Part shown: one piece after another, positions 34,331-43,833 of the stretch
Layout: each line of letters starts with the position of its first letter
Numbering within the stretch: position 1 is the first letter of the stretch
NCBI GenBank assembly: GCA_903934325.1
Contig: CAIZNH010000031.1
Coordinates: 80,335 to 144,334 of the forward strand
Origin: an uncultured Alphaproteobacteria bacterium
GTDB taxonomy: Bacteria > Pseudomonadota > Alphaproteobacteria > Sphingomonadales > Sphingomonadaceae
Length of the DNA: 64,000 bases
Direction of reading: 5' to 3'
The notes under the pieces: generated by a model
Seen by the model: only the letters and a program-made list of their open reading frames with translations
Database searches by the model: none
Told to the model about the DNA's origin: nothing
Position numbers and translations under genes: made by a program

Positions 34331-34723
34331 TCAGGATTCGCTGTCGGCTGGCGGCAGGACGGGCGGGGCCTTGCGCTTGCGCCGCCGCCCCTCGATCGCC
34401 TTGCCGCGATCATAGAGCACCTTGGCCGCGAGCCCGCCCGCGACCACCGCGAGGCCGACCGGCGAGCGGGTGGCAAGGCGGCTTGCCCCCCACAGCGCCA
34501 GCGTGCTGGCGATCCCGCGGTTCTCGACCAGTTTCTTCGCTGTGTCGGCCTCAAGCTGGCCGGTCAGCAGGCCCTTTTCGAGCCTGCGCCGCAGCAGATT
34601 GCCCGCGCCGCGCAGCACGATGTCGGCAATCACAAGGTTGGTGACCGGATCGGGCGAGGGCAGGCGTGCATCGCCCTGCTTGGCGGGGCCTTCAGCCGTG
34701 CCTTTGGGCTTGCGCCGCGCCAT
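34331..34723 (-). CDS. Conserved sphingomonad-type small protein, function unknown
   Basis: 130 aa: basic N terminus (MARRKPKGTAEGPAKQGDAR), a helical region VTNLVIADIVLRGAGNLLRR, and a hydrophobic hairpin TLALWGASRLATRSPVGLAV then VAGGLAAKVLYDRGKA, ending in a basic/proline tail (RRRKRKAPPVLPP). A peripheral or single-span membrane protein seems likely. It is transcribed with sspB, 5 nt apart. The family is not named with confidence. Confidence 0.7.
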   Translation of the reverse strand: MARRKPKGTAEGPAKQGDARLPSPDPVTNLVIADIVLRGAGNLLRRRLEKGLLTGQLEADTAKKLVENRGIASTLALWGASRLATRSPVGLAVVAGGLAAKVLYDRGKAIEGRRRKRKAPPVLPPADSES

Positions 34724-34728
34724 CGCGC

Positions 34729-35214
34729 CTATTTCTTGCGCCCGAAATCGATGCTGACAACGTTCGAGCCGTCACCATCGCCGTCGCTCTCGGTGCCGTC
34801 ATTCTCGGCATCCTCGTGGGCTTCGGGGGCGAGTTCATCCGCCGCGGCCTGGAATTGCAGTCCGAAATCGACCGCCGGATCGACGAAGGCGGTGATCGCG
34901 GCGAAGGGAATGGTGAGCTTGGCCGGCACCTGATTGAAGGTGAGGCTGACCGAGAATCCGGCCGCGCCAACCTCCAGATCCCAGAACTTGTTCTGGAGCA
35001 CGATGGTCATCTCGTCGGGGAATCGCTCGCGCAGATGCGGCGGGATCGAGACCCCCGGCGCGCCGGTCTTGAAGGTGATGTAGAAGTGATGCGCGCCCGG
35101 CAAGGTGCCGCCGCCGCCGACGATCGAGCCGAGCACCCGGCCGACCACGGCGCGCAGGGCTTCCTGCACGATCTCGTCGTAGGGGATCAGACTGTCTGGC
35201 GTATCGCTGCTCAT
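34729..35214 (-). CDS. sspB: SspB-family ClpXP adaptor
   Basis: 161 aa. LIPYDEIVQEALRAVVGRVL, HHFYITFKTGAPGVSIPPHL, RERFPDEMTIVLQNKFWDLE and VSLTFNQVPAKLTIPFAAIT then AFVDPAVDFGLQF are the alphaproteobacterial SspB substrate-binding domain. It delivers ssrA-tagged proteins to ClpXP. The C-terminal acidic linker ends in SNVVSIDFGRKK, equivalent to the ClpX-docking tail. It is divergent from hisB. Confidence 0.92.
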   Translation of the reverse strand: MSSDTPDSLIPYDEIVQEALRAVVGRVLGSIVGGGGTLPGAHHFYITFKTGAPGVSIPPHLRERFPDEMTIVLQNKFWDLEVGAAGFSVSLTFNQVPAKLTIPFAAITAFVDPAVDFGLQFQAAADELAPEAHEDAENDGTESDGDGDGSNVVSIDFGRKK

Positions 35215-35352
35215 GATGAGCGAAAGGTGGCGGCGCGCGTCAGTTTGGTCAAGCCTTTACCGCTCCATGTTGCGGGTTTGACAGGGGATAGCGCGCGCAG
35301 CTCGCAGGGGCGCTTGTCACCGCCGCCCAGAGGCCTATAGGCTCGCGGGATT

Positions 35353-35961
35353 ATGGCCAGCACCCCCGCCCGCACCGGCTCGGTGACACGCAACACCACC
35401 GAGACCAAGATCGCCATCGCCGTCAATCTCGACGGGACCGGCGCCTATGACGTCAGCACCGGCATCGGCTTCCTCGATCACATGGTCGAACAGTTCAGCC
35501 GCCATTCGCTGATCGACGTGACGATGAAGGTGGAGGGCGATCTCCATGTCGATCAGCACCACACCACCGAGGATTCGGCGATCGCGCTGGGACAGGCGAT
35601 CGCGCAGGCGCTGGGCGACAAGGCGGGAATCGGGCGCTACGGCGCGGCGTATTCTCCGATGGACGAGACGTTGAGCCGCGTCGCGCTCGACATTTCCGGG
35701 CGGCCCTACCTCGTGTGGAAGGCCAAGTTCACGCAGGAACGCCTCGGCGAATGGGATACCGAGCTGATCGAGCACTGGTTCCACTCCGTGTCGCAGGCCG
35801 CGGGCATCACGCTGCACATGGAACTGCTCTACGGCAGCAATAACCACCACATCTGCGAAAGCCTGTACAAGGGCTTCGCCCGCGCGATGCGGCAGGCGGT
35901 CGAGCGCGACCCGCGCAAGGGCGAGAGCGTGCCGAGCACCAAGGGGCAGCTCGGTGGCTGA
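35353..35961 (+). CDS. hisB: Imidazoleglycerol-phosphate dehydratase HisB
   Basis: 202 aa monofunctional enzyme of histidine synthesis. [58 protein letters not shown] (metal-binding HHTTED), [20 protein letters not shown] and [20 protein letters not shown] are complete. No phosphatase domain is fused, as in other alphaproteobacteria. Overlaps hisH by 8 nt. Confidence 0.97.
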   Translation: MASTPARTGSVTRNTTETKIAIAVNLDGTGAYDVSTGIGFLDHMVEQFSRHSLIDVTMKVEGDLHVDQHHTTEDSAIALGQAIAQALGDKAGIGRYGAAYSPMDETLSRVALDISGRPYLVWKAKFTQERLGEWDTELIEHWFHSVSQAAGITLHMELLYGSNNHHICESLYKGFARAMRQAVERDPRKGESVPSTKGQLGG

Positions 35962-36580
35962 AGTGGTGGCCCTTGTCGATTATGGGGCCGGCAACCTTCA
36001 TTCAGTGCACAATGCCTTGAAGGCAGCGGGGGCGCAGGTGACTGTGACCGCCGATCCCTATGTCGTGCGCGCCGCTGACCGGATCGTGCTCCCCGGCGTC
36101 GGCAGCTTCAAGGCCTGCGCCGAGGGGCTGAACGCTATCCCCCACATGGTCGAGGCCATGACCGAGCGCGTCCATGTCGGCGGCGCGCCGTTCCTCGGCA
36201 TCTGTGTGGGCATGCAGCTGCTGGCCGACAGGGGGCTGGAGCATGGCGAGACCCGCGGCCTCGGCTGGGTTCCCGGCGAGGTGCGGCTGATCGAACCCAC
36301 CGACCCGGCGATCAAGGTGCCGCATATGGGCTGGAACGATGTTGCGATCCTGCCCCACGCGCGGGACCACGCGGTGATCGAGGAGGGCGAGGCCTATTTC
36401 CTCCACTCCTACCACTTCGCCGCGACCGATCCGCACCATATCGCCGCGATGACCGATCACGGCGAAGGGCTGGTCGCCGCCGTCGCCCGCGACAACATCC
36501 TCGGCGTGCAGTTTCACCCGGAGAAGAGTCAAGCCTACGGGCTGGCGACGCTCCGGCGCTTTCTGGAGTGGTATCCGTGA
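35954..36580 (+). CDS. hisH: Imidazole glycerol phosphate synthase subunit HisH
   Basis: 208 aa glutamine amidotransferase that supplies ammonia to His[52 protein letters not shown] (nucleophilic Cys), and the catalytic His/Glu in [23 protein letters not shown] start at 35954 inside the hisB 3' end. Its TGA overlaps the hisA GTG (36577-36580). Confidence 0.97.
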   Translation: MAEVVALVDYGAGNLHSVHNALKAAGAQVTVTADPYVVRAADRIVLPGVGSFKACAEGLNAIPHMVEAMTERVHVGGAPFLGICVGMQLLADRGLEHGETRGLGWVPGEVRLIEPTDPAIKVPHMGWNDVAILPHARDHAVIEEGEAYFLHSYHFAATDPHHIAAMTDHGEGLVAAVARDNILGVQFHPEKSQAYGLATLRRFLEWYP

Positions 36581-37308
36581 TTGTCTTTCCCGCCATTGAT
36601 TTGAAGGGTGGCCAGGTCGTCCGCCTCGCCGAAGGCGACATGGACCGCGCCACGATCTACGGCGATGATCCCGCCGCGCAGGCGCTGATCTTTGCCGAGG
36701 CCGGGGCTGAGCATCTCCACGTGGTCGATCTCGATGGCAGCTTCGCGGGCGAAAGCCGCAACCGCGAGGCCGTCGAAGCCATCGTTCAGGCCTTCCCCGG
36801 CTATGTGCAGCTTGGCGGCGGCATCCGCGATGCCAAGGCGGTGGAGGGCTGGTTCAACCTCGGCGTGGCGCGGGTGGTGATGGGTTCGGCGGCGCTCAAG
36901 AACCCCGAATTCGTGAAAGACATGGCCCGCGAGTGGGAGAACGGCATCGTCGTCGCGGTGGACGCGAAGGACGGCATGGTCGCGACCGAGGGCTGGGCGG
37001 AGGTCTCCGACGTCCCCGTGACCGACCTTGCCCGCCGGTTCGAGGATGCCGGCGTCGCCTCGCTGCTGTTCACCGACATTGGCCGCGATGGTCTCTTGAA
37101 GGGCGTGAACATCGAGGCGACCGTGGACCTCGCCCGCCGCGTCGATATTCCGGTGATCGCCAGCGGCGGGGTGAAGGGGCTGGACGACATCCACATCCTC
37201 GCGCTCCACGCGCACGAGGGGATCGAAGGCGTGATCACGGGCCGCGCGCTCTATGAGGGGCGGCTGGACTTGGCCGCGGCAATCGCGATGGGGGCCAGGG
37301 CGGCATGA
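36577..37308 (+). CDS. hisA: HisA, phosphoribosylformimino-5-aminoimidazole carboxamide ribotide isomerase
   Basis: 243 aa from the GTG at 36577: (M)[20 protein letters not shown], then [56 protein letters not shown] and [20 protein letters not shown], a (beta/alpha)8 barrel with both catalytic aspartates. Coupled by GTGA to hisH and by ATGA to hisF. A GTG 9 nt further up also exists but would break the usual family start. Confidence 0.96.
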   Translation: MIVFPAIDLKGGQVVRLAEGDMDRATIYGDDPAAQALIFAEAGAEHLHVVDLDGSFAGESRNREAVEAIVQAFPGYVQLGGGIRDAKAVEGWFNLGVARVVMGSAALKNPEFVKDMAREWENGIVVAVDAKDGMVATEGWAEVSDVPVTDLARRFEDAGVASLLFTDIGRDGLLKGVNIEATVDLARRVDIPVIASGGVKGLDDIHILALHAHEGIEGVITGRALYEGRLDLAAAIAMGARAA

Positions 37309-38066
37309 CCGTCCGCATCCGCGTCATCCCCTGCTTGGACGTCGCCGATGGGCGCGTGGTCAAGGGCGTCAATTTCGTCGACCTCAAGGACGCGGGCGAT
37401 CCCGTCGAGCAGGCGCGCGCCTATGATGCGGCAGGCGCGGACGAGCTGTGCTTTCTCGATATTTCCGCCAGCCACGAAGGGCGCGGGACGCTGCTCGACA
37501 TGGTGCGGCGCACAGCGGAAGTGTGCTTCATGCCGCTGACCGTCGGCGGGGGCGTGCGCAGCGCCGAGGATGCGCGCGCGCTGCTGCTGGCGGGGGCAGA
37601 CAAGGTGGCGGTGAACAGCGCGGCGGTCGCCCGGCCCGAGCTGGTGGGCGAAATCGCGGAACGCTTCGGCAGCCAGTGCGTCGTCGCCAGTGTGGACGCG
37701 CGCCGCACGCCGCGGGGCAATTGGGAAATCTTCACCCATGGCGGCCGCAAGCCCACGGGCATCGACGCGGTCGAATACGCCCGCAAGGTTGCTGACCTTG
37801 GCGCGGGCGAATTGCTCGTCACCTCGATGGACGGGGACGGGACGCAGCGCGGCTACGACCTCGATCTGACCCGCGAGATTGCCGATAGCGTCAGCGTGCC
37901 GGTGATCGCGAGCGGCGGGGTGGGGAGCCTCGAGCACCTCGTCGAGGGCGTGGTGAAGGGCCACGCCAGCGCCGTGCTCGCCGCCTCGATCTTCCACTTC
38001 GGCCACCACACCATTGTCGAGGCCCACGCGGCGTTGCGGGCGGCGGGACTTCCGGCACGCGGTTGA
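37305..38066 (+). CDS. hisF: Imidazole glycerol phosphate synthase subunit HisF
   Basis: 253 aa cyclase subunit. [100 protein letters not shown] and [20 protein letters not shown]. Forms IGP synthase with HisH. The tight his series is then interrupted by a palindromic repeat (38072-38175) before hisE. Confidence 0.97.
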   Translation: MTVRIRVIPCLDVADGRVVKGVNFVDLKDAGDPVEQARAYDAAGADELCFLDISASHEGRGTLLDMVRRTAEVCFMPLTVGGGVRSAEDARALLLAGADKVAVNSAAVARPELVGEIAERFGSQCVVASVDARRTPRGNWEIFTHGGRKPTGIDAVEYARKVADLGAGELLVTSMDGDGTQRGYDLDLTREIADSVSVPVIASGGVGSLEHLVEGVVKGHASAVLAASIFHFGHHTIVEAHAALRAAGLPARG

Positions 38067-38071
38067 AACTT

Positions 38072-38175
38072 CGTCATTGCGAGCGTAGCGAAGCAATCCA
38101 CGAACCGAACCGTTCCGAAAGCGGCGACGTTCAATCCATGGATTGCCGCGTCGCCTGCGGCTCCTCGCAATGACG
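38072..38175. repeat. Palindromic repeat, family GTCATTGCGAG, copy 1 (between hisF and hisE)
   Basis: Starts CGTCATTGCGAGCGTAGCGA and ends GCGGCTCCTCGCAATGACGA, with inner TGGATTGC/GCAATCCA blocks. It fills nearly the whole hisF-hisE gap. Related copies are at 40149-40248 and 54359-54462. Confidence 0.85.
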
Positions 38176-38186
38176 AGATTGAATAC

Positions 38187-38504
38187 GTGTCAGACACCCT
38201 CACCCGCCTCGAAGCGACCATCGCCCAGCGCCTCACCGCCTCGCCGGAGGAAAGCTATGTGGCCAAGCTCCACGCCAAGGGGCTGGCGAAAATCGCGCAA
38301 AAGCTCGGCGAGGAAGCGACCGAAGCGGTGATCGCCGCGCTTTCCGGTGACGAGGCCGAGTTGGTGGGCGAGGCAGCCGACGTGATCTTCCACCTGATGG
38401 TGCTGCTTGCCGAAAAGGGCGTGAAGCTCGAACAGGTGCTCGCCGAACTCGACCGGCGCGAGGGCACCTCGGGAATCATCGAGAAAGCATCACGGAGCGA
38501 ATAA
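38187..38504 (+). CDS. hisE: Phosphoribosyl-ATP diphosphatase HisE
   Basis: 105 aa. GTG start at 38187, 11 nt after the repeat, with no clear Shine-Dalgarno. DTLTRLEATIAQRLTASPEE, SYVAKLHAKGLAKIAQKLGE, EATEAVIAALSGDEAELVGE and AADVIFHLMVLLAEKG are the all-alpha MazG-like fold with its Mg-binding acids. It hydrolyses phosphoribosyl-ATP early in histidine synthesis. Overlaps the HIT gene by one base (TAATG). Confidence 0.95.
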   Translation: MSDTLTRLEATIAQRLTASPEESYVAKLHAKGLAKIAQKLGEEATEAVIAALSGDEAELVGEAADVIFHLMVLLAEKGVKLEQVLAELDRREGTSGIIEKASRSE

Positions 38505-38884
38505 TGCCGATCGACCCGACCCTGCCCTACGACGACGCCAACATCTTCGCGAAGATCCTGCGCGGGGAAATCCCTTCGCGGAAGGTCTACGAGGATGACT
38601 GGGCCTTCGCCTTCGAGGACATCAATCCGCAGGCCGAGGTCCACACGCTGGTGGTGCCCAAGGGGCGCTATGTCAGCTGGGATGACTTCTCGGCCAAGGC
38701 GTCCGATGCCGAAATCGGCGGCTTCGTGCGCGCGGTGGGCGAAGTGGCGCGGATGAAGGGGCTGGTCGAACCCGGTTATCGCCTGCTCGCCAATATCGGC
38801 GCGCATGGCGGGCAGGAAGTGCCCCACCTCCATGTCCACATCTTTGGCGGCCAACCGTTGGGGCCGATGATCGCGCGGCGTTGA
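38504..38884 (+). CDS. HIT-family nucleotide hydrolase (Hint-like)
   Basis: 126 aa. NIFAKILRGEIPSRKVYEDD, WAFAFEDINPQAEVHTLVVP and the histidine triad HLHVHIFGG near residue 110. These proteins hydrolyse AMP-linked phosphoramidates. It is coupled to hisE, a linkage seen in many alphaproteobacteria. Confidence 0.95.
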   Translation: MPIDPTLPYDDANIFAKILRGEIPSRKVYEDDWAFAFEDINPQAEVHTLVVPKGRYVSWDDFSAKASDAEIGGFVRAVGEVARMKGLVEPGYRLLANIGAHGGQEVPHLHVHIFGGQPLGPMIARR

Positions 38885-38973
38885 TCGCGGGCAGGACTCG
38901 TTTCACCGCCGTTCATCGACAAATCGCAACACCTGCCTTTGCAGCGATTCCCCGCTGCGCTAGGTGAGCGCAG

Positions 38974-39423
38974 ATGATCTCTCCCAACCCTCCCGGCGGT
39001 GTTCTTGACGGGGCGCGGCACCTCTATGCGGTGCGCGTCTATTACGAGGATACCGACCTTTCGGGGATCACCTACCACGCCAATTATCTGCGCTGGTTCG
39101 AGCGGGCGCGGTCCGATCTGCTGCGGCTGCTCGGGATCGACCAGCGCGCGGCGATCGAGACGGGTGAGGGCGCCTATGCCCTGTCCGAGGTGAACCTTCG
39201 CTACCTGCGCCCGGCCAAGCTCGACGATGATGTGGTGATCGAAACCCGCTGCACCGAGCTGGGCGCGGCCTCGTGCCGGATGCACCAAATTGCGCGCCGG
39301 GGGGACGAGATGCTGTGCGAGGCGCACCTGCGCGTCGGCTTCATCACCCTCGATGGCCGCCCGCGCCGTCAGCCTGCCGCATGGCGGGATGCTTTTGCAG
39401 ACTTCATGAACAAGGAAACCTGA
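38974..39423 (+). CDS. ybgC: Tol-Pal-associated acyl-CoA thioesterase YbgC
   Basis: 149 aa hot-dog fold thioesterase: AVRVYYEDTDLSGITYHANY (catalytic Asp), LRWFERARSDLLRLLGIDQR, YALSEVNLRYLRPAKLDDDV and RVGFITLDGRPRRQPAAWRD. It is the first gene of the tol operon, 4 nt from tolQ, as in most Proteobacteria; its role in phospholipid/Tol function is conserved in context. Confidence 0.93.
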   Translation: MISPNPPGGVLDGARHLYAVRVYYEDTDLSGITYHANYLRWFERARSDLLRLLGIDQRAAIETGEGAYALSEVNLRYLRPAKLDDDVVIETRCTELGAASCRMHQIARRGDEMLCEAHLRVGFITLDGRPRRQPAAWRDAFADFMNKET

Positions 39424-39427
39424 TCCC

Positions 39428-40135
39428 GTGACGCTTGGCCTTCTCAGCGCCGCCGCCTCTGCCGCCGCTCCGACCCGGCTCGATCCGGTCGAACTGTTCC
39501 TGCAGGCCGATATCATCGTGCAGGCGGTGATGCTCGGCCTGATCCTCGCGAGCGTGTGGGTGTGGACGATCATTGTCTCCTTTGCCTTGCGGATCGGCAA
39601 GCTCGGCAAGGCCTCGCGCGCCTACGAGGATGCCTTCTGGAGCGAGCACGATACCGAGGCCCTCGTCAGCAAGCAGCAGCGCAAGGAAGTGCCCGCCGCA
39701 CGCGTGGTCGGCGCGGGGCTGGACGAATGGAAGAAGTCCACCGCCAAGCAGCCGGTTGACCGCGAGGCGACCCGCCAGCGCATCGGCGCGGCGATGGAAA
39801 GCCAGGTCGCCGAGGAGGCGGATGATCTCGCCGGTCGGCTCAATTTCCTCGCCACAGTCGGCTCGGTCGCGCCCTTTGTCGGCCTGTTCGGCACGGTGTG
39901 GGGGATCATGAACTCCTTCTTCCAGATCGGCGCGCAGCAGAGCGCCTCGCTCGCTGTCGTCGCCCCCGGGATTGCCGAAGCGCTGTTTGCGACCGCCATC
40001 GGCCTGTTCGCGGCGATCCCCGCCGTCATCGCCTACAACCGCTTCTCGGGCGCGGTGAATGTCTATGAGGCCAAGCTCCAGCGCTTTGCCGACAAGGTCC
40101 ATGCCGGCCTCAGCCGCGAGTTGGACCGGGTGTGA
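39428..40135 (+). CDS. tolQ: Tol-Pal system proton-channel subunit TolQ
   Basis: 235 aa, GTG start. Three transmembrane helices are visible: IIVQAVMLGLILASVWVWTI, NFLATVGSVAPFVGLFGTVW and GIAEALFATAIGLFAAIPAV. The last two carry the ExbB/TolQ channel residues (GTVWGIM, ATAIGLFAAIPAV). With TolR it harnesses proton motive force for TolA. The tight tolQ-tolR spacing is broken by a repeat (40149-40248). Confidence 0.96.
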   Translation: MTLGLLSAAASAAAPTRLDPVELFLQADIIVQAVMLGLILASVWVWTIIVSFALRIGKLGKASRAYEDAFWSEHDTEALVSKQQRKEVPAARVVGAGLDEWKKSTAKQPVDREATRQRIGAAMESQVAEEADDLAGRLNFLATVGSVAPFVGLFGTVWGIMNSFFQIGAQQSASLAVVAPGIAEALFATAIGLFAAIPAVIAYNRFSGAVNVYEAKLQRFADKVHAGLSRELDRV

Positions 40136-40148
40136 TGATGGGGCTTTC

Positions 40149-40248
40149 GTCATTGCGAGGAGCCGAAGGCGACGTGGCAATCCATGGCCTGACGTCGCCA
40201 CTTGATGCACCCTTGGTCCATGGATTGCTTCGCTCCGCTCGCAATGAC
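40149..40248. repeat. Palindromic repeat, family GTCATTGCGAG, copy 2 (between tolQ and tolR)
   Basis: Begins GTCATTGCGAGGAGCCGAAG and ends GCTCCGCTCGCAATGAC, with the inner CAATCCATGG / CCATGGATTG pair. It lies inside an essential operon, 13 nt after the tolQ stop and 14 nt before tolR. Confidence 0.85.
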
Positions 40249-40262
40249 GGGGGGGACGTCTG

Positions 40263-40706
<444 letters not shown>

Positions 40707-40719
40707 TCCGGTACGCACC

Positions 40720-41523
40720 ATGGGAGAGATCGCGCTTCGCAACGAGGAGAAGGTCGGCCTGCTGGCAGCACTGGTGCTGCACGGCGCGCTGGTGGCCGTG
40801 CTGCTCATGCAGACGGTGCGCTCCGAGGTCGCGGTGTTCCCCGAGCGCATGACGGTGAGCCTTGCGACCGAAGTGGGGCTGGAGGCGCAATCGCCCGATC
40901 CGGTGGCCGAGAGCCGCGCGGCCATCGCCCCGACGCTGGCGGAGGATCCCGCGCCCGCGCCTGAAGCGGCCAAGCCCGCGCCGCCCACCCGCGTCCAGCC
41001 CGCCCCGCCGCCGAAGCCCGTCACCCGCACCGCCACCCAGCAGCCCGCGCCAACGCGTGACCGCTCGCGCCCCGATCGCACCGCGCCCGCCAGTGCAGCG
41101 GCCAAGTCCGCAGCCAAGGGCGGCGGCAGCCGGATCGGGGACGACTTCCTCGAAGGCAAGGGCTCCTCGACCACCACCACCGAAACCCGCGCCCCTGCAG
41201 CCAGGTTCGGCGCGCAGGAGGCGGCTGACCTGCGCTCTGCGATCACCCGCCAGATCAAGCGCAACTGGACGGCGCCCAACGGGGTGGAGGCCGAATTGCT
41301 GGTGTCGGTGGTCAGCTGGAAGCTCAATCCCGACGGGACGCTCAAGGGCCGCCCGACGTGCCGCACCAACCCGAGCAGCATCACCGAAGCCAACCGTCCG
41401 CAGGCCGCGCTCCATTGCGAGCGGGCGATCCGTGCGGTGCAACTCGCCGATTTCTCCAAATTGTCCGATCAGTTCTATAGTCGCTGGGACGATCTCGAAT
41501 GGCAATTCGACCGAAGGCTCTGA
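40720..41523 (+). CDS. tolA: TolA/TonB-like periplasm-spanning protein
   Basis: 267 aa. One N-terminal transmembrane helix (VGLLAALVLHGALVAVLLMQ), a long Pro/Ala/Lys-rich extended region (PAPAPEAAKPAPPTRVQPAP), and a C-terminal domain (AADLRSAITRQIKRNWTAPN, VVSWKLNPDGTLKGRP). It links the TolQR motor to TolB/Pal. The central part is proline-rich rather than the long alanine/lysine helix of E. coli TolA, usual for alphaproteobacteria. Its position between tolR and tolB makes the assignment firm. Confidence 0.88.
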   Translation: MGEIALRNEEKVGLLAALVLHGALVAVLLMQTVRSEVAVFPERMTVSLATEVGLEAQSPDPVAESRAAIAPTLAEDPAPAPEAAKPAPPTRVQPAPPPKPVTRTATQQPAPTRDRSRPDRTAPASAAAKSAAKGGGSRIGDDFLEGKGSSTTTTETRAPAARFGAQEAADLRSAITRQIKRNWTAPNGVEAELLVSVVSWKLNPDGTLKGRPTCRTNPSSITEANRPQAALHCERAIRAVQLADFSKLSDQFYSRWDDLEWQFDRRL

Positions 41524-41524
41524 C

Positions 41525-42922
41525 ATGACCAAGACATTCCTCCTCCTCACTGCCGCCCTGCTGGCCGCGCCCGCCATGGCGCAGGACTTGGGTGCGCCCA
41601 TCGGGGAAGACCAGCGGGTCGAGAGCGTGGCGGTCGAAGGCGAGGACGCCGACGGCCCGCTGCGCGGCACCGTCACCGACGAGAGCGCATGGTCCGACAT
41701 CGGCATCGCCATCCCCGCCTTCGCGACCGATCGCGAACGTGCCACTGCCGCCAACGAGGCCGGCACCGGCGCGCTGGGCCGCGAGATTGCCCGCGTCATC
41801 ACCGCCAACCTGCGCAACAACGGGTTGTTCAAGCCGGTCGGCCCCGACAGCCTGCCCCAGCCCGCCTTCCCGCAGATCACCGCGCCCGAATTCAGCACCT
41901 GGAGCGGGCGCAGCGCGGAGATGCTGGTGCACGGCTATGTCCGCGCGCGTGATGATGGCCGGCTGGTGGTCGGCTGCTATCTCTATGACGTCGCCTTGCA
42001 GCAGCAGCTGGTGCGCGAGGGCTGGGTGGTGGGCCCGGCCGACTGGCGGCGCGCGGCGCACAAGTGCTCCGACCTCATCTTCAGCCGCCTCACTGGCGAG
42101 AGCCCGTTCTTCGACAGCCGCATCGCCTATATCGCCGAGACCGGCCCCAAGGATGCCCGCGTCAAGCGCCTTGCGGTGATGGATTCGGACGGCGCGAACC
42201 ACCGCTTCCTCACCTTGGGCAGCGCCACCGCGCTGACCCCGCGCTATTCGCCCGACTATTCGAAGATCCTCTATCTCTCCTACGTGGACGGCAATCCGCG
42301 CATCTATGTCTATGACCTCGGCACCGGCAAGCAGACGCTGGTGACCGAGAACAAGAGCCCGACGCTCGCCCCGCGCTGGTCGCCCGATGGCAAGTCGATC
42401 CTCTATTCGATGGCGGTTGCCGGCAATACCGAGATCTACCGCGTGCCGGCCACCGGCGGGGCGAGCGTCAAGCTCACCAACTCGCCCGGCATCGACGTGG
42501 GCGGGTCCTACTCGCCCGATGGCAGCAAGATCGTGTTCGAGAGCGACCGATCGGGCAGCCAGCAATGCTATGTGATGAATGCCGACGGGTCGAACCAGCG
42601 GCGCATCAGCTTTTTCGGCGGGCGCTGCGCCACGCCCGAATGGAGCCCGCGCGGCGACCAGATCGCCTTCACGCGCATCGCGGGGGATTTCAACGTGGCG
42701 GTGATGAGCCCCTCGGGCGGAGCCATGCGGGTGCTGACCCGCGGCTGGCAGGACGAGGCGCCGACCTGGGCGCCCAATGGCCGCATCATCCAGTTCTTCC
42801 GCACCGAGGCCAATACCGGGCGTTCGGGCATCTGGCAGGTGGACCTGACCGGTGAGAACGAGCGCCGCCTGCCGACACCGGTGGACGCCTCCGATCCGGC
42901 CTGGGGTCCGATCCGCCCCTGA
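41525..42922 (+). CDS. tolB: Tol-Pal system beta-propeller protein TolB
   Basis: 465 aa from the ATG at 41525 (1 nt after the tolA stop). MTKTFLLLTAALLAAPAMAQ is a signal peptide; the N-terminal domain (SDIGIAIPAFATDRERATAA) is followed by repeated WD40/PD40 blades (TLAPRWSPDGKSILYSMAVA, GGSYSPDGSKIVFESDRSGS, CATPEWSPRGDQIAFTRIAG). It is periplasmic, binding TolA and Pal. Confidence 0.96.
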   Translation: MTKTFLLLTAALLAAPAMAQDLGAPIGEDQRVESVAVEGEDADGPLRGTVTDESAWSDIGIAIPAFATDRERATAANEAGTGALGREIARVITANLRNNGLFKPVGPDSLPQPAFPQITAPEFSTWSGRSAEMLVHGYVRARDDGRLVVGCYLYDVALQQQLVREGWVVGPADWRRAAHKCSDLIFSRLTGESPFFDSRIAYIAETGPKDARVKRLAVMDSDGANHRFLTLGSATALTPRYSPDYSKILYLSYVDGNPRIYVYDLGTGKQTLVTENKSPTLAPRWSPDGKSILYSMAVAGNTEIYRVPATGGASVKLTNSPGIDVGGSYSPDGSKIVFESDRSGSQQCYVMNADGSNQRRISFFGGRCATPEWSPRGDQIAFTRIAGDFNVAVMSPSGGAMRVLTRGWQDEAPTWAPNGRIIQFFRTEANTGRSGIWQVDLTGENERRLPTPVDASDPAWGPIRP

Positions 42923-42975
42923 GCCAACAACGCGCCTTCCCCTTCACCCCGAATGACAAGCCGAAAGGAACCATC

Positions 42976-43494
42976 ATGAACACCAAGCTTGCCACCGCGC
43001 TGCTGCTGGCCTCGGCCACCGGCCTTGCCGCCTGCGCGAAGAAGCCACCCGAGCAGCTGCCCCCGCCGCCGATGGAGACGGTGACCCAGCCGCAGACCCG
43101 CCCGCAGGTCCAGCCGACCGGGCCGACCGTTGGCACGCAGGCGCATTTCGCCGCCGCCGTCGGTGGTTCGACCACGGTCTATTTCGATACCGACAAGTAC
43201 AATATCGATTCGCAGGATGCCGCCGCCTTGCAGGCACAGGCGCAGTATTTCGCGCGCTATCCGCAGGTCACCTTCACCGTCGAAGGCCATGCCGATGAAC
43301 GCGGAACGCGCGAATACAACATCGCGCTGGGCGAAAAGCGTGCGACCGCGGCGAAGAACTTCCTCGTCAGCCTCGGCGTCGATCCGGGCCGTATCGCGGT
43401 GCTGAGCTACGGCAAGGAGCGGCCGGTGGCGCTGGGTTCGGACGAAACCTCGTGGGCCCGCAACCGCCGCGCCGCGAGCGTGATCATCAACTGA
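42976..43494 (+). CDS. pal: Peptidoglycan-associated lipoprotein Pal
   Basis: 172 aa. The signal peptide ends in lipobox LAAC (ATGLAACAKKP), followed by a Pro/Gln/Thr linker and the OmpA-like peptidoglycan-binding domain: VYFDTDKYNIDSQDAAALQA, VEGHADERGTREYNIALGEK (diaminopimelate-binding ADERGTxEYN) and RAASVIIN. Final gene of the tol operon. It converges on a hand-found 54 aa gene whose stop directly abuts it. Confidence 0.96.
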   Translation: MNTKLATALLLASATGLAACAKKPPEQLPPPPMETVTQPQTRPQVQPTGPTVGTQAHFAAAVGGSTTVYFDTDKYNIDSQDAAALQAQAQYFARYPQVTFTVEGHADERGTREYNIALGEKRATAAKNFLVSLGVDPGRIAVLSYGKERPVALGSDETSWARNRRAASVIIN

Positions 43495-43659
43495 TCAGAG
43501 ATTGTCGTGCAGGTCGGATGAAAGTCCGGCCTGCACCCCATAGGGCGCAGGCGCCGCGGGCGCCTCGATCCCGGCCAGATCCCGCGCGCCCGTGACGATG
43601 CAAAGCCCGGCAAGGGCGAGCACGGAAAACAGGCTGGAGAGGGTCAGTTGCTGGCTCAT
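43495..43659 (-). CDS. 54-aa exported or membrane-anchored small protein
   Basis: Too short for routine gene calling; translated by hand from the ATG at 43659: MSQQLTLSSLFSVLALAGLC, IVTGARDLAGIEAPAAPAPY, GVQAGLSSDLHDNL. An AGAAGA site lies 5 nt upstream. One hydrophobic N-terminal segment looks like a signal anchor. Its stop abuts the pal stop. Function unknown; the promoter region contains an inverted repeat (43710-43735). Confidence 0.6.
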   Translation of the reverse strand: MSQQLTLSSLFSVLALAGLCIVTGARDLAGIEAPAAPAPYGVQAGLSSDLHDNL

Positions 43660-43709
43660 CGGATCTTCTGTTTGCAGCCGCGGGAACGATCCCGCGTGCG
43701 GTGGTTATC

Positions 43710-43735
43710 TTGCAATGCAACATTTCACATTGCAA
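43710..43735. promoter_or_regulatory. Inverted repeat TTGCAATG-N10-CATTGCAA
   Basis: Two 8-bp arms, TTGCAATG (43710-43717) and CATTGCAA (43728-43735), about 50 nt upstream of the 54 aa gene and 100 nt upstream of the divergent J-domain gene. The arrangement is that of an operator for a dimeric repressor. The TTGCAA core resembles the palindrome at 4192-4205. Confidence 0.45.
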
Positions 43736-43833
43736 CTGGTTCCCGCATTCTCACGCCTTCCCAATATCGGCCACAGCGCCTAGATGGGACGCGTGACTCC
43801 ATCGACCAACGACATGACGCCCGGGGCGAACCC

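Noticed and set aside
31614..34415. 933-codon plus-strand frame across the Rieske gene, MIP channel and gmk
   Set aside because: It passes through three well-supported genes in the wrong frame or strand and has no coherent domain.
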